In this document: positions 24,800 to 32,957 of the stretch, in pieces | Layout: every line of letters starts with the position of its first letter | How positions within the stretch are numbered: position 1 is the stretch's first letter | Source: Halopelagius fulvigenes | Lineage (GTDB): Archaea; Halobacteriota; Halobacteria; Halobacteriales; Haloferacaceae | Length of the DNA stretch: 64,000 bases | NCBI RefSeq assembly: GCF_042662625.1 | Contig: NZ_JBHSXH010000009.1 | Span: forward strand, 868,001 to 932,000 | Direction: 5' to 3' | Position numbers and translations under genes: made by a program | Notes under the pieces: model-generated | Told to the model about the DNA's origin: nothing | What the model saw: only the letters and a program-made list of their open reading frames with translations | Database searches by the model: none

Positions 24800-24885
24800 C
24801 GTTGCGGCGGGGATTCGAACCCCGGAGGCATTAACGCCACTGAGTTAGCAACCCAGCGCCTTGGGCCATGCTTGGCTACCGCAAC
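24800..24885 (-). tRNA. tRNA-Ser (anticodon GCT)
   Basis: An 86-nt class II tRNA: acceptor GTTGCGG paired with CCGCAAC, discriminator G, anticodon arm CTGGG-TTGCTAA-CTCAG (anticodon GCT), long variable arm and T loop TTCGAAT. No intron. It heads the rps13-rps4-rps11-rpoD operon. Confidence 0.95.
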
Positions 24886-24967
24886 ACGGTCATTCACTTT
24901 CGCCCGTACGGACTCGGGGCGTCCGCCCCTACAGTGTATCTATCGCAGTCGAAACAAAACGTGGTGA

Positions 24968-24978
24968 TTACTTAAGCA
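24968..24978 (-). promoter_or_regulatory. TATA element upstream of tRNA-Ser/rps13 operon
   Basis: The minus strand reads GCTTAAGTAAT. Transcription from it would start near 24945 and give a precursor leader of about 60 bases before the tRNA. A GGGGCG/CGCCCC hairpin lies in that leader (about 24916-24931). A weaker element may exist closer to the tRNA. Confidence 0.45.
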
Positions 24979-25136
24979 TCACGATACCCCGCCGGGGGTG
25001 GCACCGGGCGACGGACCCGCCGCGGCGACGGCGTTCCCGCCTCTCGTCCCCGTGCGCCGCGCTACCTCGACGCGGGCGTGCGCCGGGTTCGACGGACCGC
25101 AGAACCGCTTTACCCTTCGCGGGCGTATATAAGGCG

Positions 25137-25550
25137 ATGAGCACGGACACCGCCCCCTCGAACGCCGAGACGCCGACGAAGCCCGTCCACGTCGAGAGCG
25201 AAGCTGAACTCGACGCCCTCGTTTCGGAGCACGAACTCGTCCTCGTGGACTTCTACACGAAGGGCTGTACGCTCTGTCAGAGCATCGAACCCGTCTTGGG
25301 GAACGTCGCGCGCGCGAAGGAGGTAGTCGTCTCGTTGTGCAACCCGCGCGAGGACCTGTCGCTGGTGGAGCGATTCTCCATTCGGAGCGTCCCGACGCTG
25401 GTTCTGTTCGAGGACGGCGAGGAAGTCGGGCGACTCGCGGAGGGGTTCCAGGGCGCGCAGGCCATCGTGGACTTCATCGACGAAGGGACGTCGGCGGACC
25501 ACGGGGCCCGGCCCGGCGACGTCGAGGACGGTCGGTCGGAGCGACGGTAG
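25137..25550 (+). CDS. Thioredoxin-fold protein with CxxC
   Basis: A 137-residue thioredoxin-like protein, probably a cytoplasmic disulfide reductase. After a polar N-terminal extension of about 20 residues comes LVLVDFYTKGCTLCQSIEPV with the redox pair Cys44/Cys47 (GCTLC rather than the classical WCGPC) and later SVPTLVLFEDGEEV with the cis-proline. The Asp/Gly-rich C-terminal tail is extra. A TATATAA lies only about 6 bases before the ATG, too close for normal use; a CTTTACC at about 25108 is better spaced. Confidence 0.85.
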   Translation: MSTDTAPSNAETPTKPVHVESEAELDALVSEHELVLVDFYTKGCTLCQSIEPVLGNVARAKEVVVSLCNPREDLSLVERFSIRSVPTLVLFEDGEEVGRLAEGFQGAQAIVDFIDEGTSADHGARPGDVEDGRSERR

Positions 25551-25657
25551 TCGGAACGACGGTTTCTTCGTTCGCGTGACGTGCGAACCGAAACGCCAGA
25601 TTCGTCACCCCCACCAATGTTATGTTTTAACACACCACACACCGTAGTTCGAACGTG

Positions 25658-25882
25658 ATGAGCTACGAGAACGACCAGTCCTATCTGGACAACCTGACGG
25701 ACGGCAACAAGGACGAGACCGAGGTCCCGATAGGCGACGTACAGGACATCGAAGCGCGGAGTAACGCCATGTGGCGGTGCGGCGAGTGCGGTGAGATGGG
25801 GAGAATCCGAGACGCCCTCCCGGAACGGTGTCCGGGGTGTGACACCGCGAAGGAGGAACTGTTCTACTGGGTGGAGGATTGA
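25658..25882 (+). CDS. Rubredoxin-like zinc-ribbon protein
   Basis: A 74-residue protein whose C-terminal half has two CX2C knuckles, MWRCGECGEMGRI and RCPGCDTAKEELFYWVED, the layout of rubrerythrin C-terminal or DUF7130-type zinc ribbons in haloarchaea. A TATA (TATGTTTTAAC) lies about 28 bases upstream, so the mRNA is leaderless and starts at this ATG or the GTG immediately before it (25655). Function unknown; it could bind Fe or Zn. Confidence 0.78.
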   Translation: MSYENDQSYLDNLTDGNKDETEVPIGDVQDIEARSNAMWRCGECGEMGRIRDALPERCPGCDTAKEELFYWVED

Positions 25883-25973
25883 ACCTCGCCCCGCACTCGC
25901 CGTAATTTTCACGGACGGCTTCGACCGGAGATGCTGCGCTACTGCCTACCGACAACGGGGACGGAGAGACGCA

Positions 25974-26933
25974 TCAGGCCCCGATGTACTCCTCGTTTAC
26001 GACCCACCCGTCCTCCTCGTCCTCGACGAGGTACTCGCCGTAGTAGGGGACGCGGTTCGATACGACTTCGCGGAACGCGTCTCTAACTTCGGGCTTCGTC
26101 ATCTCGCCCATCGGCCGCAGGTCGTCGTTTCGGTTCAGACAGCCCTTGAGGTAGCCCTCGTGGGTGACGCGCACGCGGTGGCAGTTCGCGCAGAAGTCGG
26201 CGTTGCCCACGGGGTCTACGATCTCGACCATCCCTTCTCCCACGTAGTAGCGGCGTCGGTGGTGCATCTCCCGCCGTTCCACCCTGTCGGCCTTCTCCTC
26301 CAACCAGTCGTGGACGCGTCCGATGTCGATGTTCCACTCCGGCTTGCCCGTCAGTTCGGGCATGTACTCGATGAGTTGCAGTTGGAGGCCGGGGTTCTCG
26401 GCGACGTGGTCCACCATCCCCTCGACGTAGCCGGCGGTGTGTTCGAAGACGACCATGTTCAGTTTCACCGGGTCCAGACCGGCGTCGAGTGCCGCCTCCA
26501 CCCCTTCGATGACCTTCTCGTACGCGCCCGATTTGGTTATCTCCGCGAACGCGTCGGGGTCTAAGGCGTCTTGGGAGACGTTCACCCGCGAGAGGCCCGC
26601 TTCCTTCAACGATTCCGCGCGGCCGGGGAGGAACGTCCCGTTCGTCGTCAGCGACGTCTCCATCGAGTCGGGGGTGCGTTCGATGATCTCTTCGAGGTCC
26701 TGTCGGAGCATCGGTTCCCCGCCGGTGAACTTCACCTTCTCGACGTCGAACTCCTCGGCGACTTCGAGGAAGCGCACCACGTCGTCGGTCCCCATCTCGT
26801 CGTCGCTCGGTTCCATCGGTCCCCGCGTGTCCCCCAGTCCCTCGTTGTGGCAGTAGACGCAGTCGAAGTTACACCGGTCGGTGAGGGAGATGCGGACGCC
26901 CGTAACCTCTCGTCCGAAGTCGTCCACGAGCAT
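25974..26933 (-). CDS. moaA: GTP 3',8-cyclase MoaA (molybdenum cofactor synthesis)
   Basis: Radical SAM enzyme that converts GTP to 3',8-cyclo-GTP, the first step of molybdopterin synthesis. The 319-residue protein has the SAM cluster motif CNFDCVYC (Cys21, 25, 28), the GGE motif KFTGGEPMLR and the C-terminal second-cluster motif FCANCHRVR with a third Cys in LKGCLN. The ATG at 26931-26933 fits the family N-terminus, and a minus-strand CTTATC element lies about 27 bases upstream, indicating a leaderless mRNA. The upstream open frame of 43 codons is not family-like. Confidence 0.95.
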   Translation of the reverse strand: MLVDDFGREVTGVRISLTDRCNFDCVYCHNEGLGDTRGPMEPSDDEMGTDDVVRFLEVAEEFDVEKVKFTGGEPMLRQDLEEIIERTPDSMETSLTTNGTFLPGRAESLKEAGLSRVNVSQDALDPDAFAEITKSGAYEKVIEGVEAALDAGLDPVKLNMVVFEHTAGYVEGMVDHVAENPGLQLQLIEYMPELTGKPEWNIDIGRVHDWLEEKADRVERREMHHRRRYYVGEGMVEIVDPVGNADFCANCHRVRVTHEGYLKGCLNRNDDLRPMGEMTKPEVRDAFREVVSNRVPYYGEYLVEDEEDGWVVNEEYIGA

Positions 26934-27058
26934 ATGCGGAGTCTGGCCGGCGTCGTTGATAAGTTCGCCGTCGCTCGGGGTGCGGACGTAACTGCGACCG
27001 GTTACGAACGTCCCCGATTCGGCGACCACCCGGCAGTCGTGCGAGTTGTACCGCAGAC

Positions 27059-27466
27059 TCACTCAGTACCTTCTTCGTCCCGTTCTTCGAATACTTCCTT
27101 TGCAGCATTCATTCCGTTGAGTGCCGCAGGGAATCCCGCGTACACTGCCATCTGGATGATAACTTCGATGATCTCCTCGCGCGTGCATCCGACGTTCAGT
27201 GCCCCGTGGATGTGGACCCTGAGTTGATCCTGGGCGTTTCCGAGCGTCGTCAGGGAAGCCACCGTCGCGATTTCGCGCGATCGGAGGTCGAGGCTGGATC
27301 GCGAGTAGACGTCCCCGAACGGGAACTCGATCGTGTACCGCCCTAAGTCCGGAGCGATTTCGTCGAGACTCTCGATGACCCGTTCGCCCGCCTTCCCGTC
27401 GATTTCCTGAAGTTTCCGCCACCCGCGCTCGTATCGTTCCGAGTCCGTGTTTGAACTGGGTTTCAT
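27059..27466 (-). CDS. Carboxymuconolactone decarboxylase (AhpD-like) family protein
   Basis: A 135-residue CMD-fold protein with LDLRSREIATVASLTTLGN and VGCTREEIIEVIIQMAVYAG, the core of the family. There is one Cys (near residue 94) instead of the CxxC used by AhpD peroxidases, so a decarboxylase or isomerase-like role is more likely than peroxide reduction. It is divergent from an HxlR regulator gene with 190 bases between them, the typical layout of a redox- or substrate-responsive regulator and its target. Confidence 0.85.
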   Translation of the reverse strand: MKPSSNTDSERYERGWRKLQEIDGKAGERVIESLDEIAPDLGRYTIEFPFGDVYSRSSLDLRSREIATVASLTTLGNAQDQLRVHIHGALNVGCTREEIIEVIIQMAVYAGFPAALNGMNAAKEVFEERDEEGTE

Positions 27467-27656
27467 AGTCTATCGGTCCGCTGATTGACGGTCACGCCCG
27501 TCGTTCCACTGGTCGTACACTCCATCGTCGGCTGAACAAACGAGCGCTGTGTAGATATGGTGTCGAGACCGAAACGGGGAATCAAGGCCGAACGTTCGGT
27601 GTTACTCCCTTCTTCGCACCGACATCTGTATTAGCTATCCTCACCGTAGCCACGAC

Positions 27657-28034
27657 ATGGAACGTACCGAGGCCGAACGAGCTGAGTTCTTCGGAACGCT
27701 ATTCGAGGAGTTACCGGCGCCGGAGGTCGATGTCGATGCGAAGGCCGATTTTTTCGAGTTCCTCGGGAGGGCACATATGATAGCGATTCTTCATTTCTTC
27801 GCAGTTGATCCCGGGCCGTGGCGGTTTACGGAGCTACGCGAGCATCTCACCGTCCCACCGACAACGCTGACAGACAGACTTCGGGAGTTAACGGCCGCGG
27901 GTCTTTTGAACCGTCGGTCGTACGACGAAATTCCGCCGCGGGTGGAGTATAGCGCGACCGAGAGCGCGATCGCCCTCAGGCCGACGTTCAGGTGTTTGAG
28001 CCTCTGGGTGGAACAGTACGAGTGGGAGTACTGA
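27657..28034 (+). CDS. HxlR/winged-helix transcriptional regulator
   Basis: A 125-residue winged-helix protein. FLGRAHMIAILHFFAVDPGPWRF leads into the helix-turn-helix FTELREHLTVPPTTLTDRLREL and a wing (AAGLLNRRSYDEIPPRVEYSATE), matching the HxlR pattern. The sensing Cys that many HxlR proteins carry near the N-terminus is missing; the only Cys is near residue 115. Divergent from the CMD-family gene, which it probably regulates. Codon use is a little less GC-biased than its surroundings. Confidence 0.82.
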   Translation: MERTEAERAEFFGTLFEELPAPEVDVDAKADFFEFLGRAHMIAILHFFAVDPGPWRFTELREHLTVPPTTLTDRLRELTAAGLLNRRSYDEIPPRVEYSATESAIALRPTFRCLSLWVEQYEWEY

Positions 28035-28155
28035 GAGCAGGTCCCCTCCCGTCGTCTCGTTCGACAGCGGTTCCTCGTGGTGGCTGGACTGAGAGCGGAG
28101 TGTCTGACCCTCCCCCTTCAAAACCCTTATCGGGATTTCACCCGGACGTAGAACC

Positions 28156-29202
28156 ATGGACGACGAAGCGGTACGCGACCGTCTCAGGGGCGTCGAGGAC
28201 CCGGACCTCGGCGACGATATCGTCTCGCTCGGACTCGTCAACGCCGTCGAGGTGGACGAGGAGGCGGGCGTCGCCCGCATCTCGCTCGCCCTCGGCGCGC
28301 CGTACTCGCCGACCGAGAGCGAAATCGCCGCGGACGTTCGTGAGGCGCTCGCAGACACCGGTCTCGACGTGGAACTCACCGCCGCCGTCCCGTCCGACCT
28401 CTCGGCGGACGAGACAGTGTTGCCGGGCGTGAAGAACGTCATCGCCGTCGCCTCCGGCAAGGGCGGCGTCGGCAAGTCCACCGTCGCCGTCAACCTCGCG
28501 GCCGGACTCTCGCAGTTGGGCGCGAGGGTCGGCCTGTTCGACGCCGACGTGTACGGGCCGAACGTCCCCCGGATGGTCGCCGCCGACGAGGCGCCGCAGG
28601 CCACCGAATCCGAGAGCATCATCCCCCCGGAGCGGTACGGCGTGAAACTCATGTCGATGGCCTTCCTCGTCGGCGAGGACGACCCGGTCATCTGGCGCGG
28701 CCCGATGGTCCACAAGATTCTGACCCAACTCGTCGAGGACGTGGAGTGGGGCGAACTCGACTACATGGTGCTGGACTTACCGCCGGGGACGGGCGACACG
28801 CAGTTGACCATCCTCCAGACCCTCCCGCTTACGGGCGCGGTCATCGTCACGACGCCGCAGGACGTGGCCGTGGACGACGCCCGCAAGGGACTCCGCATGT
28901 TCGGCAAACACGACACCAACGTCCTCGGCATCGTCGAGAACATGTCCACGTTCGTCTGCCCGGACTGCGGGGGCGAACACGACATCTTCGGGACGGGCGG
29001 CGGCGAGGCGTTCGCCGCGGAGAACCAGATGCCGTTCCTCGGATCGCTTCCGTTGGACCCGGCGGTGCGAACCGGCGGCGACGGCGGCGAACCCGTCGTC
29101 TTAGACGACGACAGCGACACCGCGGACGCCTTCCGGCGGATGACCGAGAACGTCGCGGACATGGCCGGCGTCGTCCGCCGGCGCGAGGCCACGAGACGAT
29201 GA
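28156..29202 (+). CDS. apbC: Mrp/ApbC-type iron-sulfur carrier ATPase
   Basis: A 348-residue P-loop ATPase of the Mrp/NBP35 family, which carries Fe-S clusters to apoproteins. An N-terminal MIP18-like (DUF59) domain (residues 1-85, LRGVEDPDLGDDIVSLGLV) precedes the deviant Walker A GKGGVGKST near residue 103, LDLPPGTGDTQLT and the C-terminal FVCPDCGG with the CX2C pair that binds the cluster. The next gene overlaps its stop by 4 bases. A TATA-like CAAAACCCTTAT lies about 28 bases before the ATG. Confidence 0.93.
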   Translation: MDDEAVRDRLRGVEDPDLGDDIVSLGLVNAVEVDEEAGVARISLALGAPYSPTESEIAADVREALADTGLDVELTAAVPSDLSADETVLPGVKNVIAVASGKGGVGKSTVAVNLAAGLSQLGARVGLFDADVYGPNVPRMVAADEAPQATESESIIPPERYGVKLMSMAFLVGEDDPVIWRGPMVHKILTQLVEDVEWGELDYMVLDLPPGTGDTQLTILQTLPLTGAVIVTTPQDVAVDDARKGLRMFGKHDTNVLGIVENMSTFVCPDCGGEHDIFGTGGGEAFAAENQMPFLGSLPLDPAVRTGGDGGEPVVLDDDSDTADAFRRMTENVADMAGVVRRREATRR

Positions 29203-29525
29203 GCGGAACGCACGACTCCGAGGAGGGCGAGCATCCGGAGGCGGATGACGCCCTCCCCGAGGAAGTCGCCGAGGAGGAACCCGACTGGGAGATGGCCCCC
29301 GACTCCGACGCCGAGTTCGAACCGGACGCGGAACGGCGCGCCGTCCTCCGCGAGGTGGCCGACGACGTGTACGGCGACACCTCCGAGAGCAAGCAGGTGG
29401 CGGCCATCCTCTACCGCGTCAGCGACCTGTACGACCCCGACGAGGACACCTCGCCCGAGGAGATTTACCTCAACGTCCGTCACATCATGGACATCAAAGA
29501 GCAGGGCGGCCTCCGGAAGGACTGA
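29199..29525 (+). CDS. Conserved acidic protein, unknown function
   Basis: A 108-residue protein, translationally coupled to apbC (ATGA overlap). The first 50 residues are highly acidic and low-complexity; the C-terminal half (RAVLREVADDVYGDTSESKQ, then VSDLYDPDEDTSPEEIYLNV) looks like a compact helical domain. No family function is known to me. Coupling to apbC suggests a role in Fe-S assembly, but that is only inference from position. Confidence 0.75.
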   Translation: MSGTHDSEEGEHPEADDALPEEVAEEEPDWEMAPDSDAEFEPDAERRAVLREVADDVYGDTSESKQVAAILYRVSDLYDPDEDTSPEEIYLNVRHIMDIKEQGGLRKD

Positions 29526-29715
29526 CGCCTCCCCCCGCTTCACTTTCACCGCTCGTCCGACGCCCTCGGATGCTCCGTAGCGATTCTCCGACCGAAATTG
29601 TATCGTTTCGGGACTGAACCGCCGGATTTCACATTCACTACGCACTGCCGACGCGCATGCCGCGCCGGGCGGCCCGGAGAGGGACGCTTTTCCCCGTCGC
29701 GCCCCAGGGCCGAAC

Positions 29716-30351
29716 GTGGACGCAGAACAGGACACGCTCGAAAATCCGTTCAACATGGACGCCGAGTGCACGAACTGCCCGGAACTCTGCGAGACTCGGA
29801 CGTCTATCGCCCACGGGTACGGCGACGTGGGCGCGGAGTTCCTCTTCGTCGGGGAACACCCGAGCGAGGGGGCGGACCGCACGGGAATACCCTTCACCGG
29901 CGACGCGGAGGGCGAGAGGCTCCAAGGAGTCCTCGGGGAGTTGGGCTTCTCGCGTTCCCCGCCGGACGCCGATGAACCCGACCTCCAGAACGTCTTTCTG
30001 ACGTACCTGACGCGGTGTCGGCACCCGGAACGCCCGCCGACCGACGAGGAGATACGGACGTGCGAACCGTACCTCAACGCCGAGGTGCGGATGATAAACC
30101 CCGAGATTATCGTCCCCGTCGGGCAACGCGCCCTCGAAGCGCTTGCCATCGACTACACGACGCGCCGCCCCGACAGTTTCGACGTCGACGAGGAACACGC
30201 GACGACCATCCGGGGCCGGGGCTTCGAACTCGTGCCGATGGTCGGACTCGACAGACAGACCGACGACCAGACCGACGAGTTCGTCGAACACCTCGTGGAG
30301 AACGTCTTCTCGCGGGACTACCGGCAGACGAAGGGTCGCCGCGGTCGGTAA
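29716..30351 (+). CDS. Uracil-DNA glycosylase superfamily protein, divergent
   Basis: A 211-residue member of the family 4/5-like UDG superfamily. Cysteines for a 4Fe-4S cluster are in CTNCPELC (near 18-25), TRCRHP (near 101) and RTCEPY (near 115), and the active-site strand is FVGEHPSEGADRTGIPFTG, where GEAPG of active enzymes has become GEHPS. The C-terminal His motif (HPA/HPS) that active members carry is not visible; the corresponding stretch reads ELVPMVGLDRQTDD. It may act on a different substrate or be inactive. Start is GTG 29716; an internal ATG at 29755 is less likely because it would trim only the leader before the first Cys. Confidence 0.72.
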   Translation: MDAEQDTLENPFNMDAECTNCPELCETRTSIAHGYGDVGAEFLFVGEHPSEGADRTGIPFTGDAEGERLQGVLGELGFSRSPPDADEPDLQNVFLTYLTRCRHPERPPTDEEIRTCEPYLNAEVRMINPEIIVPVGQRALEALAIDYTTRRPDSFDVDEEHATTIRGRGFELVPMVGLDRQTDDQTDEFVEHLVENVFSRDYRQTKGRRGR

Positions 30352-30353
30352 CG

Positions 30354-30779
30354 TCAGTTCCGCATTCGATTGCGGAGGCGGAGTCCGCCGGTGCCGGTCA
30401 AGAGAATCCCTCCGAGGACCGTCAGGTACCATCCGACTGCGGGGACGAACGTGGCGTCGAACCCGACGAGGGGAGAGAACGTCCGCAGGTAGAACGCGCA
30501 GAGAAACATCGCCGTACCTCCCGAAAGAAACGTGATGGCGGACTGCAACCGCGTTCGCGGGCGGAAAGCGAGTGCGAAGAGGGCGAGACTCGTCGCGCCG
30601 AGTACGACGAAGTCCCAACTTTCGATTCCGGTACCCATACCGGGGTAGTGTACCGTCGGGATCTCGGCGTCGGGCGGAAGCGCGGGGTTCGTTCCCAACC
30701 ACCGGAGGTACGCACCTACTGCGACGAGCGTCGTTCCCACGAGTATCGGGAGGGCGTTTCGGACGGCGTGATGGGGCAT
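30354..30779 (-). CDS. Four-helix membrane protein, unknown function
   Basis: A 141-residue integral membrane protein with four predicted helices (LPILVGTTLVAVGAYLRWL, FVVLGATSLALFALAF, FLSGGTAMFLCAFYL, VGWYLTVLGGILLTGTGGL) and a short outward loop after the first helix. No family recognised. It is convergent with the UDG-like gene, stops 2 bases apart. Confidence 0.65.
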   Translation of the reverse strand: MPHHAVRNALPILVGTTLVAVGAYLRWLGTNPALPPDAEIPTVHYPGMGTGIESWDFVVLGATSLALFALAFRPRTRLQSAITFLSGGTAMFLCAFYLRTFSPLVGFDATFVPAVGWYLTVLGGILLTGTGGLRLRNRMRN

Positions 30780-30874
30780 TTCCGCTCGTTCAGCGAAGCA
30801 TCGGTAAATCCCTTCTGTAAGCCCGCGCCGCGGTAGGTCGGTGACTGCGGTCGAAAATCAGTCGGGGACGAGGC

Positions 30875-31288
30875 TCACTCCGCCGACTTCTCGTCGCCCA
30901 TCTCGTCGGTCGAATCGGTCGTTCCACCGGACGAATCGGTCGTTTCGTCCGGAGAGTCGGTCATCTCGTCGGACTCCTCCGCCGCCGACGATTGGACCTC
31001 GTCCATATCGACGGGGGTGTTCAACTTCTCCTCGTCTATGGCGGTGTTGAGCGTCTCCTTGTCGGTCACCGCACCGAGGCCCCTCTCGTCCACCGCGCTC
31101 TTTATCTTCCCCGCGTCGATGGCCGACGCGACGTTCTCGTCCTTCGAGTTCGTGGAGGACTTCAACGCCCGTCGCACGGCCACGTACCCGGCGAGTGCCG
31201 CCCCGCCCGACGCCACCGCCCCGGGGATGCCGTACCGTTTGTAGCCGAACTTCACCGCTTTCTTCCCTATCGTGTACGCGCCGAACAT
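30875..31288 (-). CDS. Conserved haloarchaeal hypothetical protein
   Basis: A 137-residue protein with an N-terminal amphipathic or membrane-associated part (GAYTIGKKAVKFGYKRYG, then a Gly/Ala-rich helix AVASGGAALAGYVAVRR) and a long polar tail rich in Asp, Thr, Ser and Glu with several near-repeats (SPDETTDSSGGTTDSTDE). The tail may be disordered. Function unknown. Confidence 0.6.
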   Translation of the reverse strand: MFGAYTIGKKAVKFGYKRYGIPGAVASGGAALAGYVAVRRALKSSTNSKDENVASAIDAGKIKSAVDERGLGAVTDKETLNTAIDEEKLNTPVDMDEVQSSAAEESDEMTDSPDETTDSSGGTTDSTDEMGDEKSAE

Positions 31289-31430
31289 GACTCACGGTTC
31301 GTCCGTAAGACGCAAGAGGCTGGTTGCCCCCGAAGTCTACTGTCTTCGTCGCCTACCTCTTCCGGAGTGCGTGCTCTCCCGGTGGATGACCGACCGCTCG
31401 AAGTCTAGGGCGACGGAACCGTCGCGGCTC

Positions 31431-31706
31431 TCAGTCCACGCTGTCGGTGACGCGGATGTCGACTCCGCCGTCGCTCCAGAGGCTCACGGTGACGTTCGTG
31501 AGGTGAATCCGGACGCTCACGTCGACGCCGGACGTATCTTTGAACAGCATGTCGATGGCGTCGGGGTGGATGTGGTCGTAGAGGGGGAACTCGTCGTCCT
31601 GAAACGACGCGTTCTCGTGCGCTTGGACGGCTTCGAGTACGGCCTCGCTGAGCGAGATATCCTCGTTCTCGGGGTAGTACCGTCGGCGTTCGGGGTGGTC
31701 GTCCAT
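31431..31706 (-). CDS. Stand-alone HalOD1 output-domain protein
   Basis: A 91-residue protein consisting of a single HalOD1 domain: SLSEAVLEAVQAHENAS, then FPLYDHIHPDAIDMLFKD and a strand-rich end (VDVSVRIHLTNVTVSLWSDG). HalOD1 is a haloarchaea-specific output domain usually found alone or behind receiver domains; its biochemical role is unknown. Confidence 0.78.
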   Translation of the reverse strand: MDDHPERRRYYPENEDISLSEAVLEAVQAHENASFQDDEFPLYDHIHPDAIDMLFKDTSGVDVSVRIHLTNVTVSLWSDGGVDIRVTDSVD

Positions 31707-31788
31707 GCTGCGTCTTCCCTAGGGTTCATCGCTCCACCGCCAAATTCTTCTCGGCAGATGAGATGAGCCTTCTACGGCACCGTTCGTG

Positions 31789-32019
31789 CTACGACCGCCA
31801 GTACGGCGTCTCCGTGCGTCGGGCCTTTCGGGTCGCGTACAGTCCGAGCGCACAGACGCCCCCGAGGACGGCGGCGGCGACGGCCAGCGTCGAACTGTCG
31901 GGCGCGCCGAGGAGTAGCGTGGCGACGGCCCCGACGCCGAGGACGGCGACGGCCGCCACGGAGACGACGGCGACGAGTCGCAGGGCGACCCCGCCGGATG
32001 TCGCGTCGCGGTTGGACAT
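31789..32019 (-). CDS. Small two-helix membrane protein
   Basis: A 76-residue protein with two predicted helices (VALRLVAVVSVAAVAVLGVGAVA-like, broken by Gly, and LAVAAAVLGGVCALGLYAT) and a basic C-terminal tail. Unknown function. Divergent from the DUF2064-like gene at 32087 with 67 bases between starts. Confidence 0.6.
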   Translation of the reverse strand: MSNRDATSGGVALRLVAVVSVAAVAVLGVGAVATLLLGAPDSSTLAVAAAVLGGVCALGLYATRKARRTETPYWRS

Positions 32020-32086
32020 ACGGTGCCTTGGCCCCGGGGAGACTTGAAGCGGCGGCTTGAAGGGCGCGCCACACCGAGGGGCGGGT

Positions 32087-32848
32087 ATGACAGTCGTCGC
32101 CGTTCTCGCGGACCCCCCGCGGCCGGGCCTCGTCCTGCCGGAACTCGCAGAGACGAGTCCGCTGACCGAGGCCGAGGCCGCCGAACTCTACGCCGCGTTG
32201 CTGAAGGACACGATGAGCGCCGTCGAACGCTCCGGCGGCGACCTGCTGGTGAACTACCGCCCCGAGGACCTCCTGCCCGAGGCACACGCGGGGACGGGCG
32301 ACTCCGACGCCGAGGCGGAGGTTCGAGCGCTCGCCGCCGACGCGCTCGAAGACCCGACCGCCGTCCGGTACGAGGTGCAGGTCGGGTCCTCCTTCTCAGC
32401 GCGCGCGGGCAACACGGCGACGCACCTCCTCCGCGAGGAGGGCGTTCAGTCCGTCGCCATCGTCCGCGGCACCGCCCCGTTCCTCTTCCGTTCGACCGTC
32501 GACTCCGCGGCGATGAAACTGCGGAGCAACTCGGTCGTCCTCGGTCCGTCGCCGCGCGGTCGGACGTACTACGCGGGGTTCTCCGAACCCGTGGACTACG
32601 CCGAGGCGTTCCGGACGCCCGAACTGGAGACGTTGGTCGCCCGCGCGAACGACGCCGGCTTGGACGCGGGGTTCATGGAGATGCAACCGTCGGTCGAACG
32701 CGGCGAGGACCTCCTGTCGGTCGTCCCGATGGTCCGCGCCCGGTGGCAGGCGAGTCGCATCGTCCCCGCCCACACCGCGGAGTTCGTCGTCGAACGCGGC
32801 CTCCGCGTCGTCGAGGAGGACGGCGCCCCGACGCTCGTCGCGGAGTGA
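32087..32848 (+). CDS. DUF2064-like (nucleotidyl/glycosyl-transferase fold) protein
   Basis: A 253-residue protein that I place near the DUF2064 family (GT-A fold, related to glycosyltransferases and CofC-like transferases). It opens MTVVAVLADPPRPGLVLPEL, where active relatives have a KAPxxGxxKTRL motif that is not conserved here, followed by EAAELYAALLKDTMSAVERS. The expected acidic metal motif is replaced by VAIVRGTAPFLFRST. Catalytic activity is therefore uncertain. Transcribed alone, ahead of the YihY gene. Confidence 0.6.
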   Translation: MTVVAVLADPPRPGLVLPELAETSPLTEAEAAELYAALLKDTMSAVERSGGDLLVNYRPEDLLPEAHAGTGDSDAEAEVRALAADALEDPTAVRYEVQVGSSFSARAGNTATHLLREEGVQSVAIVRGTAPFLFRSTVDSAAMKLRSNSVVLGPSPRGRTYYAGFSEPVDYAEAFRTPELETLVARANDAGLDAGFMEMQPSVERGEDLLSVVPMVRARWQASRIVPAHTAEFVVERGLRVVEEDGAPTLVAE

Positions 32849-32957
32849 GTCGGGCGCGCGCCGCCGAGTCCGGGACGCGTCCGTCGGTCCTCTAGGCCGA
32901 CTAACGCGTCCGTTCGGGGGCCACATCGACTTTCCGCGTTCCTTCCGAACGTCCCGT

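Noticed and set aside
25123..25133. TATATAA as promoter of the thioredoxin-like gene
   Set aside because: It lies about 6 bases before the ATG, and no usable in-frame start follows before the conserved fold. A different upstream element is more likely.
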